Assembly (NCBI RefSeq): GCF_041380235.1
Contig: NZ_JBGIYY010000002.1
Coordinates: forward strand, 1-64,000
Source: Glaciecola sp041380235
GTDB lineage: Bacteria > Pseudomonadota > Gammaproteobacteria > Enterobacterales > Alteromonadaceae
DNA: 64,000 nucleotides
Reading direction: 5' to 3'
Shown here: positions 1 through 7,716 of the stretch, piece after piece
Layout: each line of letters opens with the position of its first letter
How positions within the stretch are numbered: position 1 is the first letter of the stretch
The notes under the pieces: model-generated
The model's database searches: none
Seen by the model: the letters and a program-made list of their open reading frames with translations, nothing else
Told to the model about the DNA's origin: nothing
Translations under genes and position numbers: made by a program

Positions 1-40
1 GCAAAAAGAATACTAAAGCGTTATATGACAAGGAGACTGT

Positions 41-379
41 GTGGATAAGGACGATATCGAAATCATGCTAGAGCAAATTGCTAGAAACCACGTAGCAACA
101 ATAAATCTATCTTACATCTTGGGAAAATTAGTACCGGTAGAAGATAGGAAAGTCTTTGGGCCAATGTTAAAAGAATTGTTAAAGAGTAATTATGATCTAC
201 AACATCAAATTGGTTGGAAATTCCCTGAATTGCATCCTGATTATCTTGGGCTAGAAAACTTCGCAGCTTTAAGAAAAAAGTATGAAATCCCAGAGTTGCC
301 TGTAAAAATGCCAACTCAGGACGATATTGCCACTGCAAAAGAACAGTGGCAAAAAATTCAAAATCGGATTAAGAGGTAG
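41..379 (+). CDS. hypothetical cassette protein, 112 aa
   Basis: I do not recognise this protein. It is a soluble, charged 112-residue product with no signal peptide or membrane segment. It starts with GTG at 41, preceded by an AAGGAG ribosome site at 30-35 with a 5-base spacer, which makes the start convincing. Just upstream, at 18-27, is GCGTTATATG, which resembles the right-hand core (R') of an integron attC site. Palindromic sequence follows the stop codon. Gene size, orientation and these borders suggest an integron-type gene cassette. No function can be inferred from the sequence. Confidence 0.6.
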   Translation: MDKDDIEIMLEQIARNHVATINLSYILGKLVPVEDRKVFGPMLKELLKSNYDLQHQIGWKFPELHPDYLGLENFAALRKKYEIPELPVKMPTQDDIATAKEQWQKIQNRIKR

Positions 380-385
380 TATGTC

Positions 386-453
386 ATATAACAAACGGTG
401 AAGACGGTTATCTGTGAGAAGCCTCCAGCTATGCTTATGCAAGATGTTATATT
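386..453 (+). repeat. attC-like cassette boundary (imperfect)
   Basis: TATAACAAACGG at 387-398 and GATGTTATAT at 443-452 bracket about 65 bases between two same-strand genes. The ends are complementary in the manner of attC R''/R' cores, but they do not match the strict GTTRRRY consensus. The call rests on position and the repeated pattern in this array, so it is tentative. Confidence 0.35.
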
Positions 454-500
454 GGCGCGTATGTTCAGGTTGCCATTTTTAGGTTAAAAGGAGTTTCAGC

Positions 501-653
501 ATGGAAAATTTGGGTTTTATTTTTGGAATTGTCGGCATGTCTATGGGTGTTACTGGGTTTGTTTTTTCAATAATTTCAATGAAAAGGATCGATAAACTCG
601 AAAGCTTGCTAAAAGAGAACGATGTAATAAATAGTGATTTCAAATCGACTTAA
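501..653 (+). CDS. small single-pass membrane protein, 50 aa
   Basis: This is a 50-residue protein. Its N-terminal half is hydrophobic (about residues 3-25), followed by a short polar tail rich in Lys, Glu and Asp. ATG at 501 has a strong AAAAGGAG ribosome site at 486-493, and the reading frame stops at TAA 651-653. It lies between two attC-like palindromes in the same orientation as its neighbours, as expected for a gene cassette. No family is recognised. The membrane placement is inferred from hydrophobicity only. Confidence 0.55.
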   Translation: MENLGFIFGIVGMSMGVTGFVFSIISMKRIDKLESLLKENDVINSDFKST

Positions 654-694
654 TTTGGTTCTATTGTTATTGCGCTTGAATTCAGCGCAATGGC

Positions 695-763
695 ATTATA
701 ACCAACAGTTGAAGATGTATAAAAACAAGAACGGATTTTACTGCTCAACTCAGTATTATATTT
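695..763 (+). repeat. attC-like cassette boundary (weak)
   Basis: TATAACCAAC (696-705) and CAGTATTATAT (from 750) bracket an internal AGTTGA...TCAACT pairing. It sits between two same-strand small genes. The core motifs are degenerate. Confidence 0.3.
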
Positions 764-775
764 CAAGGAGGAAAA

Positions 776-1102
776 ATGAAGCCTTTAATCTTTTTTTATA
801 AAAATCCACTAACTTGGATTGTTGTTTTGCTTCTTTTGCAGGTATGGGTAGCGGTTGTATTAACTCCAAACTCTGAACAATCACATGCTCAAAACAACTT
901 CTATGATGAAGTATTGATGTTGGCAGATGGAAACGTTGAGCTTACAGAATTTATAGAAAGTCAAAATCTCAGATTAAAAAAACAAGAAGATGTAATTGTT
1001 GCTCTCACAGATATGCAAAAGTATTTAGGAGGACTGGCGGCTATATTCATATTTTTATTTTTGCTCCTGCAATATATTAAAGAGCGGAAGAATCAGCAAT
1101 GA
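776..1102 (+). CDS. small two-pass membrane protein, 108 aa
   Basis: This 108-residue protein has two clear hydrophobic segments (about residues 11-30 and 82-100). They flank a polar stretch with a likely amphipathic helix (about 38-78). Both membrane spans and the acidic central loop are read directly from the translation. ATG 776 is preceded by AAGGAGG, so the start is secure. The gene is part of the left cassette-like array. The family is not recognised, and the two-TM-plus-helix layout by itself does not indicate a function. Confidence 0.6.
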   Translation: MKPLIFFYKNPLTWIVVLLLLQVWVAVVLTPNSEQSHAQNNFYDEVLMLADGNVELTEFIESQNLRLKKQEDVIVALTDMQKYLGGLAAIFIFLFLLLQYIKERKNQQ

Positions 1103-1177
1103 AATATAACATTACGATGAATACGGATTTGTCAAAAAAAAAGCAGTACCAAACCGAATTTGTACGCTGTTATGTGT
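1103..1177 (+). repeat. attC-like cassette boundary
   Basis: ATATAAC (1104-1110) and GCTGTTATGTG (1166-1176) bracket a palindrome whose inner arms CGGATTTG and CAAACCG pair across an A-rich loop. This suits an integron recombination site with non-consensus cores. Confidence 0.4.
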
Positions 1178-1187
1178 AAGGAGTGTT

Positions 1188-1538
1188 ATGGGTGCAATTA
1201 GAGTTATATTGACTGCAATTTTTTCTATTTTTTCAGCTATTGGATTAGTGTCAGTAATCTTAAGTAAGGCTCCTTTGGGCTCGCTAATAATATGCTTGGC
1301 CTATGTTTTCACTGCAATGGCGTTAAACAGAAAAGGTGGCATTTTCATTCGATATATTGGTTACATTACTAGTTTTATTTTAAGTATAGGTATCATTGGG
1401 GCTATTTATGCAGCTATTTTACCTTTACTTGGTTCAACGTTTGAGCCATTACTATTTGGCTCAAGCTTAGTTATCGGTGTTATTGGGGTCACAACCTTTT
1501 TCTTACTAAAGAAAAGAGCTAGTGATGTAGAAGTTTAG
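1188..1538 (+). CDS. multi-pass membrane protein, 116 aa
   Basis: This is an almost wholly hydrophobic 116-residue protein with about four predicted membrane spans (roughly residues 5-24, 29-47, 54-78 and 86-108) and a short basic C-terminal tail. ATG 1188 follows an AAGGAG-type site within the preceding attC-like element, a typical place for a cassette ribosome site. The family is not recognised. It is one of a series of unrelated small membrane proteins in this array. Such proteins are common in chromosomal integrons, and their roles are mostly unknown. Confidence 0.6.
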   Translation: MGAIRVILTAIFSIFSAIGLVSVILSKAPLGSLIICLAYVFTAMALNRKGGIFIRYIGYITSFILSIGIIGAIYAAILPLLGSTFEPLLFGSSLVIGVIGVTTFFLLKKRASDVEV

Positions 1539-1646
1539 ACATAACCACCAATTTAATTCACTCCCGTTGGTCGCTGGGACACATAAACAGTTCGCCTTCG
1601 GCTATTATGCGCACCAAGTATGTGCCCGTTAATTAGGTGTTGAGTA
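1539..1646 (+). repeat. attC-like site, about 108 bp
   Basis: The left core CATAACCACC begins right after the stop of the preceding gene. The right core GTGTTGAGT (1637-1645) fits GTTRRRY. The arms pair as imperfect palindromes: CACCAATTTAA with TTAATTAGGTG, and GGGACACATA with TATGTGCCC around a GTTCGCC/GGC loop. It is the best attC candidate in the left array. Confidence 0.5.
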
Positions 1647-1662
1647 CTAAAGAGAGTTCAGT

Positions 1663-2154
1663 GTGAAAACTAAATATTTGATTTTGGCGCTTGGCCTTGT
1701 TTTTCAAGCATCGGCTCATTCTGCAAGCTTCACTGCTAAAGGTGAAGTTGTTGCATCATCAACGTCTGTTAAAACAATTGATTGCGACATATATAAAGTT
1801 GATTTAGTGCATGAAAGTTTCCCTTTAAAATTTGAAAACTATGTTCCAAGTGAGTTTAGGGTAGACGGTTTTTATGGCTCATCTACAACAATATCTAAGC
1901 AAGCCATTATTCAACCAGCCGGACTTGTTGTCCCAAATCCAAATGATATTGACGAACTTAAAAATCTATATCTAGAGGGTAGGACTTATTTGGCTGGATC
2001 TGCGGTTTGCCAAGGGTCTCTGCTTATTGTTTCATATTGGTCTGGTGGTAACTGCTCACAATGTGAAGCTTTCGTTTCATTTGAATATTCTGACTCAAAG
2101 TTGTCAAACCCTAAAATAGTGACTTATCGTGAGTTTAAGTCCTTATCGAAATAA
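1663..2154 (+). CDS. secreted hypothetical protein, 163 aa
   Basis: A Sec signal peptide is visible: a basic start, a hydrophobic core over residues 5-18, and an Ala/Ser-rich cleavage region near residues 18-21. The mature part is about 140 residues with four Cys, including a CxQCxxC-like Cys-Ser-Gln-Cys motif near residue 139, which suggests disulfides or metal binding. GTG at 1663 fits the signal peptide. The protein is likely periplasmic or exported. The family is not recognised. It is the last gene before the IS21 insertion in the cassette-like array. Confidence 0.6.
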   Translation: MKTKYLILALGLVFQASAHSASFTAKGEVVASSTSVKTIDCDIYKVDLVHESFPLKFENYVPSEFRVDGFYGSSTTISKQAIIQPAGLVVPNPNDIDELKNLYLEGRTYLAGSAVCQGSLLIVSYWSGGNCSQCEAFVSFEYSDSKLSNPKIVTYREFKSLSK

Positions 2155-2342
2155 CATAGATAACACATATGAGCCGATCTCCTGTCAACAGCCATAAAAC
2201 ATTTTTTTGACCGCGTCAGCGGTCAAATCTAAATCAATCAGCAAAAGCGCTTACTTCGTCTGTCATGTAGCTGTTAAGTCAATCGCTTACAGCAAACACA
2301 TATATGACTAGCCGGTTACCGGGATCTCTTATTGCGGTCTCA
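2155..2342. other. intergenic remnant between cassette gene and IS21 copy A
   Basis: No gene is seen. The stretch holds a perfect hairpin, TTTGACCGC at 2206-2214 pairing with GCGGTCAAA at 2219-2227. The T-run lies on its 5' side, so it is not a normal rightward terminator. It may be part of a damaged attC or IS end. Confidence 0.4.
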
Positions 2343-2439
2343 CCGCTGTATTAAGCGACAATATCCTTGACCACTCAGCGTCAATCAACTTGACCGGTCG
2401 ATCTGTTAAGGTTCGTCACTGAAATTCGGAGGGAATTCA

Positions 2440-3933
2440 GTGTCGGGTAAATACATTACAGACAGACAAATCAGGTTATATATGACATTGCGAGAAACGA
2501 GTTTACAAGAAGTAGCTGCTGCGAAGGCTGGCATATCTGTCAGCAGTGCGGGCCGAATAGATAATGGACGACACCAGCTAAAGCAAACTAAAACGCGTCG
2601 GCGAACAAGAGTTGATCCACTTATTCCCATTTGGGATTCAGTCGTGTTGCCACTTTTAAAGGAAGATCCCGAGATCACGCCCATTGGTATTTTCGACCAT
2701 TTATGTGAAAGCCATAGCGATAAGTTTAGCTCATCATCTAGGCGCACTTTAGAGCGCCGAATTAAGCAGTGGCGACATTTACATGGGGCAAATAAAGATG
2801 TCGTGTTTATGCAGGAACACCCGCTTGGTAAGCTAGGCATATGTGATTTCACCCATGTTAAAAGCCCTGTAACAATTAATCTTAGGCCTTTTAAGCACAT
2901 GCTGTTTAACTATCGCCTAGTATCTAGTGGATGGGTATACACTCAAGTGACGTATGGTGGCGAAAGCTTCGCTGCATTCTCTGATGGTCTGCAAAACGCA
3001 TTTGCTAAGAGCAAAGGTGTGCCACGAGAGGTGCGTACGGATAGTTTAAGTGCTGCCTATAAGAATAGTGGAGCCGCTGAGGACTTTACCGCGCGGTATC
3101 AAGAGCTCATCGCACATTATGGTTTTATTGCCACACGCAACAACACCGGTGTTGCTCATGAGAATGGTGCGATTGAATCTCCCAATCGTCATATTAAAGC
3201 ACAGCTTGAGCAAGCTTTAAAAATCCGAGGCTCATACGATTTTAATTGTCGCGCTGATTATGAAGCATTCGTGCAAACGACAATTAACCGCCGCAACAAG
3301 CGCATTGCTAACAAATTCAAAGAAGAGCAGCGACAATTACAATCACTACCGAGCCATAAGAGCGTCAATTACTCGCAAGAGTATGTGCGCGTCTCGCGCA
3401 CAAGCACCATTAATGTTAAGCGAGTGATGTACACCGTGCCATCGCGCTTAGTCGATAGCCGATTGCGCATACACATTTATGACGACCATATTGATTTATT
3501 TGTAGGCTGTGAGCTGACATATCGCTTAGAGCGGATTTATGCGCCGGGCGCGACGCGTAAACGTAGCGTCAATTACAAACATGTTATTGACGCGCTGGTC
3601 AAAAAGCCACGCGCCTTTAGATGCTCTCAATGGCGCGATGAGCTTCTGCCTAACGAGGATTATCGGACAATATGGGCATACGTGGATGCCACAATGAGAG
3701 CCGATGATGCCAGTCATTACATGGTTAGAGTGTTGCATTTAGCCGGTAAGGCAGATAATGAAATGCGGCTAGGGCGTTTTATTACCGGCCAACTAAGACA
3801 AGGTCGACTCCCTAGTCTGTTTGACTGCCAAGAGCGCTTTGACATCAAGCCAAAAGACATCCCTAACATTGATGTGATGCAGCACGAACTATCGCAGTAC
3901 CAATCACTAATCCCGGGAGGTCGCCATGGATAA
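2440..3933 (+). CDS. istA: IS21-family transposase IstA
   Basis: DDE-type transposase of 497 residues, the usual IstA length. The N-terminus has a helix-turn-helix (about residues 8-40) for terminal-repeat binding. The catalytic rve core follows, with Asp in the GICDFTH motif, Asp in VRTDSLSAAY, and Glu in AHENGAIESPNRH. The C-terminus is a basic DNA-binding region. The start is GTG at 2440 behind CGGAGGG. It overlaps istB by 8 bp, which indicates translational coupling. IstA cuts and joins the DNA with the help of the ATPase IstB. The gene appears intact. Confidence 0.93.
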   Translation: MSGKYITDRQIRLYMTLRETSLQEVAAAKAGISVSSAGRIDNGRHQLKQTKTRRRTRVDPLIPIWDSVVLPLLKEDPEITPIGIFDHLCESHSDKFSSSSRRTLERRIKQWRHLHGANKDVVFMQEHPLGKLGICDFTHVKSPVTINLRPFKHMLFNYRLVSSGWVYTQVTYGGESFAAFSDGLQNAFAKSKGVPREVRTDSLSAAYKNSGAAEDFTARYQELIAHYGFIATRNNTGVAHENGAIESPNRHIKAQLEQALKIRGSYDFNCRADYEAFVQTTINRRNKRIANKFKEEQRQLQSLPSHKSVNYSQEYVRVSRTSTINVKRVMYTVPSRLVDSRLRIHIYDDHIDLFVGCELTYRLERIYAPGATRKRSVNYKHVIDALVKKPRAFRCSQWRDELLPNEDYRTIWAYVDATMRADDASHYMVRVLHLAGKADNEMRLGRFITGQLRQGRLPSLFDCQERFDIKPKDIPNIDVMQHELSQYQSLIPGGRHG

Positions 3934-4678
3934 TGCTGCTGCATCTCTGCCTTTAATGTTGAAAAAGTTACGCCTGAGCGCCTTTAGAGAGCAGTGGAAA
4001 ACCATCGCAGATAAAGCGCTGCACGACCAATGGCGACCTGAGCAATACCTTAGTGAGCTATGTCATATCGAGCTGGCAAGTCGCACAGACAAGCGACAAA
4101 TGCGCTACATAAAAGAATCACAACTGCCCTCAGGCAAGCACTTAGGTGGCTTCGACTTCACGTCGATTGAGGGAGTGAATAAAGCTAGGATGTATGAGCT
4201 TAGTGATAATCATGATTGGGTGAGTCAGGGTGCTAATTTACTCTTGTTCGGCGCAAGTGGTGTAGGTAAAACCCATCTCGCAAGTAGTCTAGGATATAGC
4301 CTAATTGAAGCTGGTATCCGCGTGAAGTTCTACTCTGCCAGTGCCTTGGTGCAGCATCTGCAAGAAGCAAAGAAATTGCTCAAACTACAAGATGCGCTGA
4401 ATAAATTAGATAAATACCAAGCACTTATCGTCGATGATATCGGTTATGTCAAAAAGACAGAGCAAGAAACTAGCGTGCTGTTCGAACTAATTGCGCATCG
4501 TTATGAAAGGCACAGCTTAATCATTACTTCAAACCAATCGTTCGAGGATTGGGATGAGTTGTTTACAGACACCACAATGACCGTGGCGGCCATTGATAGA
4601 CTTGTTCATCACGCTCATATTGTTCAATTAGTAGGAGAAAGTTACAGAAGAAAAACAGCGATGAAAGACGAGAAATAA
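3926..4678 (+). CDS. istB: IS21-family helper ATPase IstB
   Basis: AAA+ ATPase of the DnaC/IstB family, 250 residues. The Walker A motif GASGVGKTH and Walker B residues in LIVDDIGY are clear, followed by the sensor-like ITSNQ. The N-terminal region (about residues 1-90) is the IstA-contact part. IstB assembles on target DNA and stimulates the transposase. ATG 3926 lies inside the 3' end of istA. The gene is full length with no frameshift, so copy A may still be active. Confidence 0.93.
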   Translation: MDNAAASLPLMLKKLRLSAFREQWKTIADKALHDQWRPEQYLSELCHIELASRTDKRQMRYIKESQLPSGKHLGGFDFTSIEGVNKARMYELSDNHDWVSQGANLLLFGASGVGKTHLASSLGYSLIEAGIRVKFYSASALVQHLQEAKKLLKLQDALNKLDKYQALIVDDIGYVKKTEQETSVLFELIAHRYERHSLIITSNQSFEDWDELFTDTTMTVAAIDRLVHHAHIVQLVGESYRRKTAMKDEK

Positions 4679-4738
4679 AACGGTGGCAACCGGTCAAGTT
4701 AATTGCCGCTGACCGGTCAAGGAGATTGACGCGCTATA

Positions 4739-4955
4739 CCGCTGCCAGCGTTGTTCTCAATCCATTAAGGGTGACTGGGTCACTAGACATTTATCGGTTA
4801 ACCCTGAGATGGCACTAATCAAATAGAAGGCGCTTTTTGCACAGTTAGGTACAGGTGTTTAGAAGTTCACTTCAGGTTATTCTCTGCCATATTCATGCTC
4901 GCACGTTGGTGTTAACCAAGACTAGTTATGTGTTGAGCTCACCCAGTTGCGCGAC
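4739..4955. other. non-coding stretch between IS21 copy A and IS110 remnant
   Basis: It opens with the CCGCTG target duplicate. No reading frame of note is present. TATGTGTTGAGCTC at 4926-4939 resembles an attC right core (GTTGAGC), which hints that the IS elements landed within the cassette array. Confidence 0.35.
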
Positions 4956-5837
4956 TTACTCGTTTAAAAATCGTGATTCATCGAACACCGTCTTATTTTT
5001 AAGTATGAAGTAAACACACCTCCCTAACTTGTGTGCAAGGGCAGATAATGCTTTAGCTTTACTAATGCGTTTTTGTAATTTGTTAAGGTAGTTGCGTGCT
5101 TTGTCGTTGCCGCGTAAATACAACACTGCCGCTTCAGAGAATGCCCATTTAAGATGTGCATTGCCTATCTTATTACCTTGGGTCCATAGGTTTTGCCTGC
5201 CGATTCAGCTTTGCATTTTACGAGTCTAGAATAAGAGGCAAAGCGTTGAACCGAGTCGAACCTATCAATATCTCCAATCTCATAAAGAATAGTCAGTGAG
5301 AGTATGCGCCCGACACCAGGAATAGTCTTTAATAGGTTAAGAAAAGCAGGATTATGCTGGCGCGCCTGCGCCAGAATGAAGTGTTCAACCTTGGATATTT
5401 CTCGAGCGTAGAAGTCGAGTATATTCATGTCTAGGTCAATATTGCGTTGGACAATGGGGTCATCATAACTGTGTTTTAGCACTTCTCTAGCAGATACATT
5501 TTTCAAATTAACCTGCATGGGCGGCAAATTATATTGGCTATTCGTATTAACGACATGACCTTTGAGCATAGCGCCATGGCGAACAATCTTTGTGCGCCTG
5601 CGTAATAAGTCCCGCGTAGCGCGCATCTCTTTTTTATAATGAAAAGCGATAGGGAAATTACCGCCACGTAAAAGCTTGGCAATTTTAAGTGAATCGACCT
5701 TATCATTCTTGGTTTTACCACCGTGAATGGCTTTCATGTAAAGGGCGTGGCCGAGCACAAAATCGATGTTGTTATCGTCACACCAATCCGCTACCGGTGA
5801 CCGGCCCAGCCAAATACCAGCAATGTGCGTTATTATA
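4956..5837 (-). pseudogene. IS110-family transposase remnant, frameshifted and 5' truncated
   Basis: Reading leftward, the frame shows the tail of a DEDD RuvC-like domain (VADWCDDN then GGKTKNDKVDS, then the RR-rich stretch). It is followed by the transposase_20 region with PGVGRILSLT, the conserved C-terminal motif of IS110/IS1111 enzymes. Near 5175-5180 a single base is missing: the frame ends after GKTYGPK, but the -1 frame continues as GNKIGNAHLKWAFSEAAV through to a stop at 4956. The N-terminus is also lost, because the frame closes with TGA near 5840. It is therefore inactive. Confidence 0.85.
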
Positions 5838-5841
5838 AAAT

Positions 5842-5922
5842 CTCATTGAGTTTTCTCCATTTTGGTTTTGGCGAACTCAAGCATACCGAAAATTTCAGTT
5901 GCGTAGGAGGAGGCTCAATGAG
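5842..5922. repeat. inverted repeat CTCATTGAG / CTCAATGAG
   Basis: A perfect 9-bp inverted pair at 5842-5850 and 5914-5922 borders the truncated end of the IS110 remnant. It may be a trace of an element end, and the role is unknown. Confidence 0.3.
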
Positions 5923-5983
5923 TATCAAATCAATGAAGACGGACGTTCGCAAAGAACGCGACCGCCGCTTAAGTGGGTGTTAG
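5918..5983 (+). CDS. possible 21-aa leader or cassette ORF
   Basis: A 21-codon reading frame starts at ATG 5918 behind an unusually strong GGAGGAGG ribosome site (about 5906-5913) and ends inside a GTGTTAGC attC-like right core. The product is very basic (several Arg and Lys). The ribosome site is the only reason to list it. It could be a chance frame within an attC-like palindrome that starts around 5925. Confidence 0.25.
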   Translation: MSIKSMKTDVRKERDRRLSGC

Positions 5984-6040
5984 CAGTGCAATATTTGACA
6001 TTGCGTGCGGTTAAGCGTACGCTTTTGGCTGGAGGTACTT

Positions 6041-6283
6041 ATGACTACATTAACTGCAACAGAAGCTCGTGCTAATTTATATCGTGTGATAGATGAAACT
6101 GCTGAATCTCATATTCCAGTGAGGATAACGAGTAAACGAAATAACGCTGTTCTACTCTCTGAAAAAGATTGGGATGCAATTCAAGAGACCTTATATCTAT
6201 TGTCGGTGCAAGGAATGCGCGCAACAATAAAAGAGGGATTAGAAACTGATATATCAGATTGTTCAGAGGATTTAGATTGGTGA
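6041..6283 (+). CDS. yefM: YefM/Phd-family antitoxin
   Basis: Antitoxin of 80 residues. The N-terminus reads TATEARANLYRVIDE, the classic DNA-binding start of the YefM/Phd fold. It is followed by PVRITSKRNNAVLLSEKDWDAIQET, here noted as the family's PVxITxxxxxAVLxSxxDW pattern. The acidic C-terminal tail wraps the toxin in this family. ATG 6041 follows GGAGG at 6031-6035. I prefer it to the upstream in-frame start because the homology begins here. It neutralises the adjacent YoeB-type toxin and represses the operon. Its stop overlaps the toxin start by 4 bp. Confidence 0.9.
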   Translation: MTTLTATEARANLYRVIDETAESHIPVRITSKRNNAVLLSEKDWDAIQETLYLLSVQGMRATIKEGLETDISDCSEDLDW

Positions 6284-6543
6284 CATGGAAAGTTGTCTAT
6301 ACTAACCAAGCACAAAAAGATGCTAGGAAGTTAGTTAGTAGCGGTTTGAAAGATAAAGCCCAAGTCCTAATAAGTATAATTGAACAAGACCCATATACGA
6401 CTCCACCTTCTTTTGAAAAACTAATCGGTGATCTCTCGGGTGCTTATTCTCGCAGGATTAATATACAACATAGATTGGTTTATCAAGTTTATGAGGATGA
6501 AAAAATAGTAAAGGTTCTAAGGCTATGGAGTCACTACGAGTAA
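6280..6543 (+). CDS. yoeB: YoeB/Txe-family toxin (mRNA endonuclease)
   Basis: Ribosome-dependent mRNA interferase of the YoeB family, 87 residues. The C-terminus HRLVYQV...LRLWSHYE is diagnostic, with the catalytic His/Arg region and the terminal HY pair. The start is taken as GTG 6280, overlapping the antitoxin stop (GGTGACATGG). That gives VTWKVVYTNQAQKDARKL, the normal YoeB beginning. The module lies between attC-like motifs, and YefM-YoeB pairs are typical stabilising cassettes of chromosomal integrons. It appears intact. Confidence 0.9.
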   Translation: MTWKVVYTNQAQKDARKLVSSGLKDKAQVLISIIEQDPYTTPPSFEKLIGDLSGAYSRRINIQHRLVYQVYEDEKIVKVLRLWSHYE

Positions 6544-6579
6544 ATTGACTGCTAACAAAAAAAATGGTCTCAGGAAGAG

Positions 6580-7152
6580 TTGGCGACGGTAACAGGCCTC
6601 AGCCACAGAACTATCCAAAGAATAGAGAATTCTGGAAACGCCTCTTTAGAATCCAAGCGAGCACTGTCTGCGGCATTGGAAATGGATATTGATGAGCTAG
6701 AATTTGTACACCCCAATACAATTAATAAAAACAAACTCGTCAAAGTCAAACGATTTACAGTAAATATAGCATCAATTTTGTTTATTCCACTTGTTGTTTT
6801 CGTCACAGTATTTTTTATTAGAAACGTGCAGAATACGGCAAATTTCGAAATTGTAATTGCAAACCCCAATGATATTAGCTCTAAAATCTATAGCCTAAAA
6901 TTTAAACAAGACAAAGCATCAATCATACAGGTGCGCAACGGATACAGTTTGGAAGTCGAACTCTTATCTGGTTTTACACCACGCTTAAAGGCGCAACTCT
7001 TTTACACAGATTCATCAGGCAAACGCTTGCTTCATACTAGTAATCGTTTAGGGACATATTTTTACCCAGTCAAATACGTAATTCGACAGGGCAACGAAGT
7101 ATGTTATGAATCACCAATAAGTGACACTGGAGATGGATGTGCCGGCACGTAA
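6580..7152 (+). CDS. membrane-anchored XRE-type HTH protein, N-terminus missing
   Basis: The frame opens at 6556 after a stop and reads WSQEELATVTGLSHRTIQRIEN, the second half of a Cro/CI helix-turn-helix (quoted here only in outline). The usual first helix and an ATG are missing, so only a TTG at 6580 could start it. The break comes right after CTAACAAA (6552-6559), an attC left-core-like motif, which suggests a cassette fusion that removed the 5' end. After the HTH come one membrane span (about residues 49-72) and a 115-residue outer domain. It may be a pseudogene. Confidence 0.5.
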   Translation: MATVTGLSHRTIQRIENSGNASLESKRALSAALEMDIDELEFVHPNTINKNKLVKVKRFTVNIASILFIPLVVFVTVFFIRNVQNTANFEIVIANPNDISSKIYSLKFKQDKASIIQVRNGYSLEVELLSGFTPRLKAQLFYTDSSGKRLLHTSNRLGTYFYPVKYVIRQGNEVCYESPISDTGDGCAGT

Positions 7153-7229
7153 CAACCGAAATAATGGAATGTCTCTACCGTCGGACACACCGCTTTCAGC
7201 GATGCGTCGATTATTCGAGTGTTATCTGT
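7149..7229 (+). repeat. attC-like site, about 80 bp
   Basis: The left core GTAACAACCG (from 7149) and right core GTGTTATCTG (7219-7228) flank arms CGAAATAAT and ATTATTCG, which pair. The site begins at the stop codon of the preceding gene, as is usual for integron cassettes. Confidence 0.45.
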
Positions 7230-7292
7230 TTATTTTAATACAAAGGATGTTCAAACCTTGTCACCTGTTTCGCAAGAAGCCGTAAAACAAAC

Positions 7293-7351
7293 CGATAACG
7301 AGGACGTTCTACCTGACTGTAGTTCGCCTCATATCTATAATCGTTATGTGC
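7293..7351 (+). repeat. attC-like site, about 58 bp
   Basis: GATAACGAGG (7294-7303) and TCGTTATGTG (7341-7350) are complementary cores. Together with the previous site they delimit a very small, apparently gene-less cassette (about 7230-7350). Confidence 0.4.
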
Positions 7352-7425
7352 TAATTGGTGCAGGTGTTTCATAGTGAAAATTGGCTTATACTTTAGAATA
7401 TTTGGGCACTTTAATGGTGGGGCTA

Positions 7426-7626
7426 ATGAAAATTGATTCTCTTACAACAAATGAAAAGATTGTTTTAGCGCAACAACTTTGGGATTCAGTCGCTGCGAAT
7501 GAAGATTCTTTAGATGTCTCAACGAAGCAAAAATCTGAGTTAGACAGAAGAGTTGCGGAGTATGAATCTGATGGTAACAATGGTTCCTCTTGGGAATCTG
7601 TCAAATCGAGGATTCTTAATAAGTAA
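7426..7626 (+). CDS. addiction-module antitoxin (CHP02574-type)
   Basis: Short protein of 66 residues matching the 'putative addiction module component' antitoxin pattern: LTTNEKIVLAQQLWDSV at the N-terminus and RRVAEYESD...SSWESVKSRI at the C-terminus, which binds ParE/RelE-type toxins. ATG 7426 is chosen over the TTG at 7381 because the family start lies here. Only a fragment of its partner toxin remains downstream (7626-7703), so the antitoxin is orphaned. It may be a relic, or it may still counter a homologous toxin elsewhere. Confidence 0.75.
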   Translation: MKIDSLTTNEKIVLAQQLWDSVAANEDSLDVSTKQKSELDRRVAEYESDGNNGSSWESVKSRILNK

Positions 7627-7703
7627 TGTTTGAAAACGTAAGGATACGACCAAAGGCTGAATTAGACTTACAGGAAGCATATTCGTATTTTGAACTTAAC
7701 TAG
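7626..7703 (+). pseudogene. ParE-type toxin, truncated after 25 residues
   Basis: The ATG overlaps the antitoxin stop. The 25-residue product begins RIRPKAELDLQEAYSYFE, the typical N-terminus of ParE toxins, but stops at TAG 7701-7703. The family is normally about 95-100 residues. The break coincides with CTAGGTATTGAGC, an attC right-core-like sequence. This suggests loss of the rest of the gene by cassette recombination rather than a point mutation. Confidence 0.7.
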
Positions 7704-7716
7704 GTATTGAGCTATT

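Larger units (their letters stand above)
2349..4738 (+). mobile_element. IS21-family insertion sequence, copy A
   Basis: This complete element of 2390 bp carries istA and istB. The left end starts TATTAAGCGACA and the right end finishes GACGCGCTATA. Inside each end are repeated GACCGGTCAA-type blocks, the multiple terminal binding repeats typical of IS21. It is flanked by the 6-bp direct repeat CCGCTG (2343-2348 and 4739-4744), a normal IS21-family target duplication. A related element lies at 58935-61326. The two are clearly diverged in sequence, so they are separate arrivals rather than a recent copy. Confidence 0.9.

Noticed and set aside
2206..2227. GACCGC hairpin taken for a terminator
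   Set aside because: The T-run is on the wrong side for rightward transcripts, and on the other strand it is an A-run.
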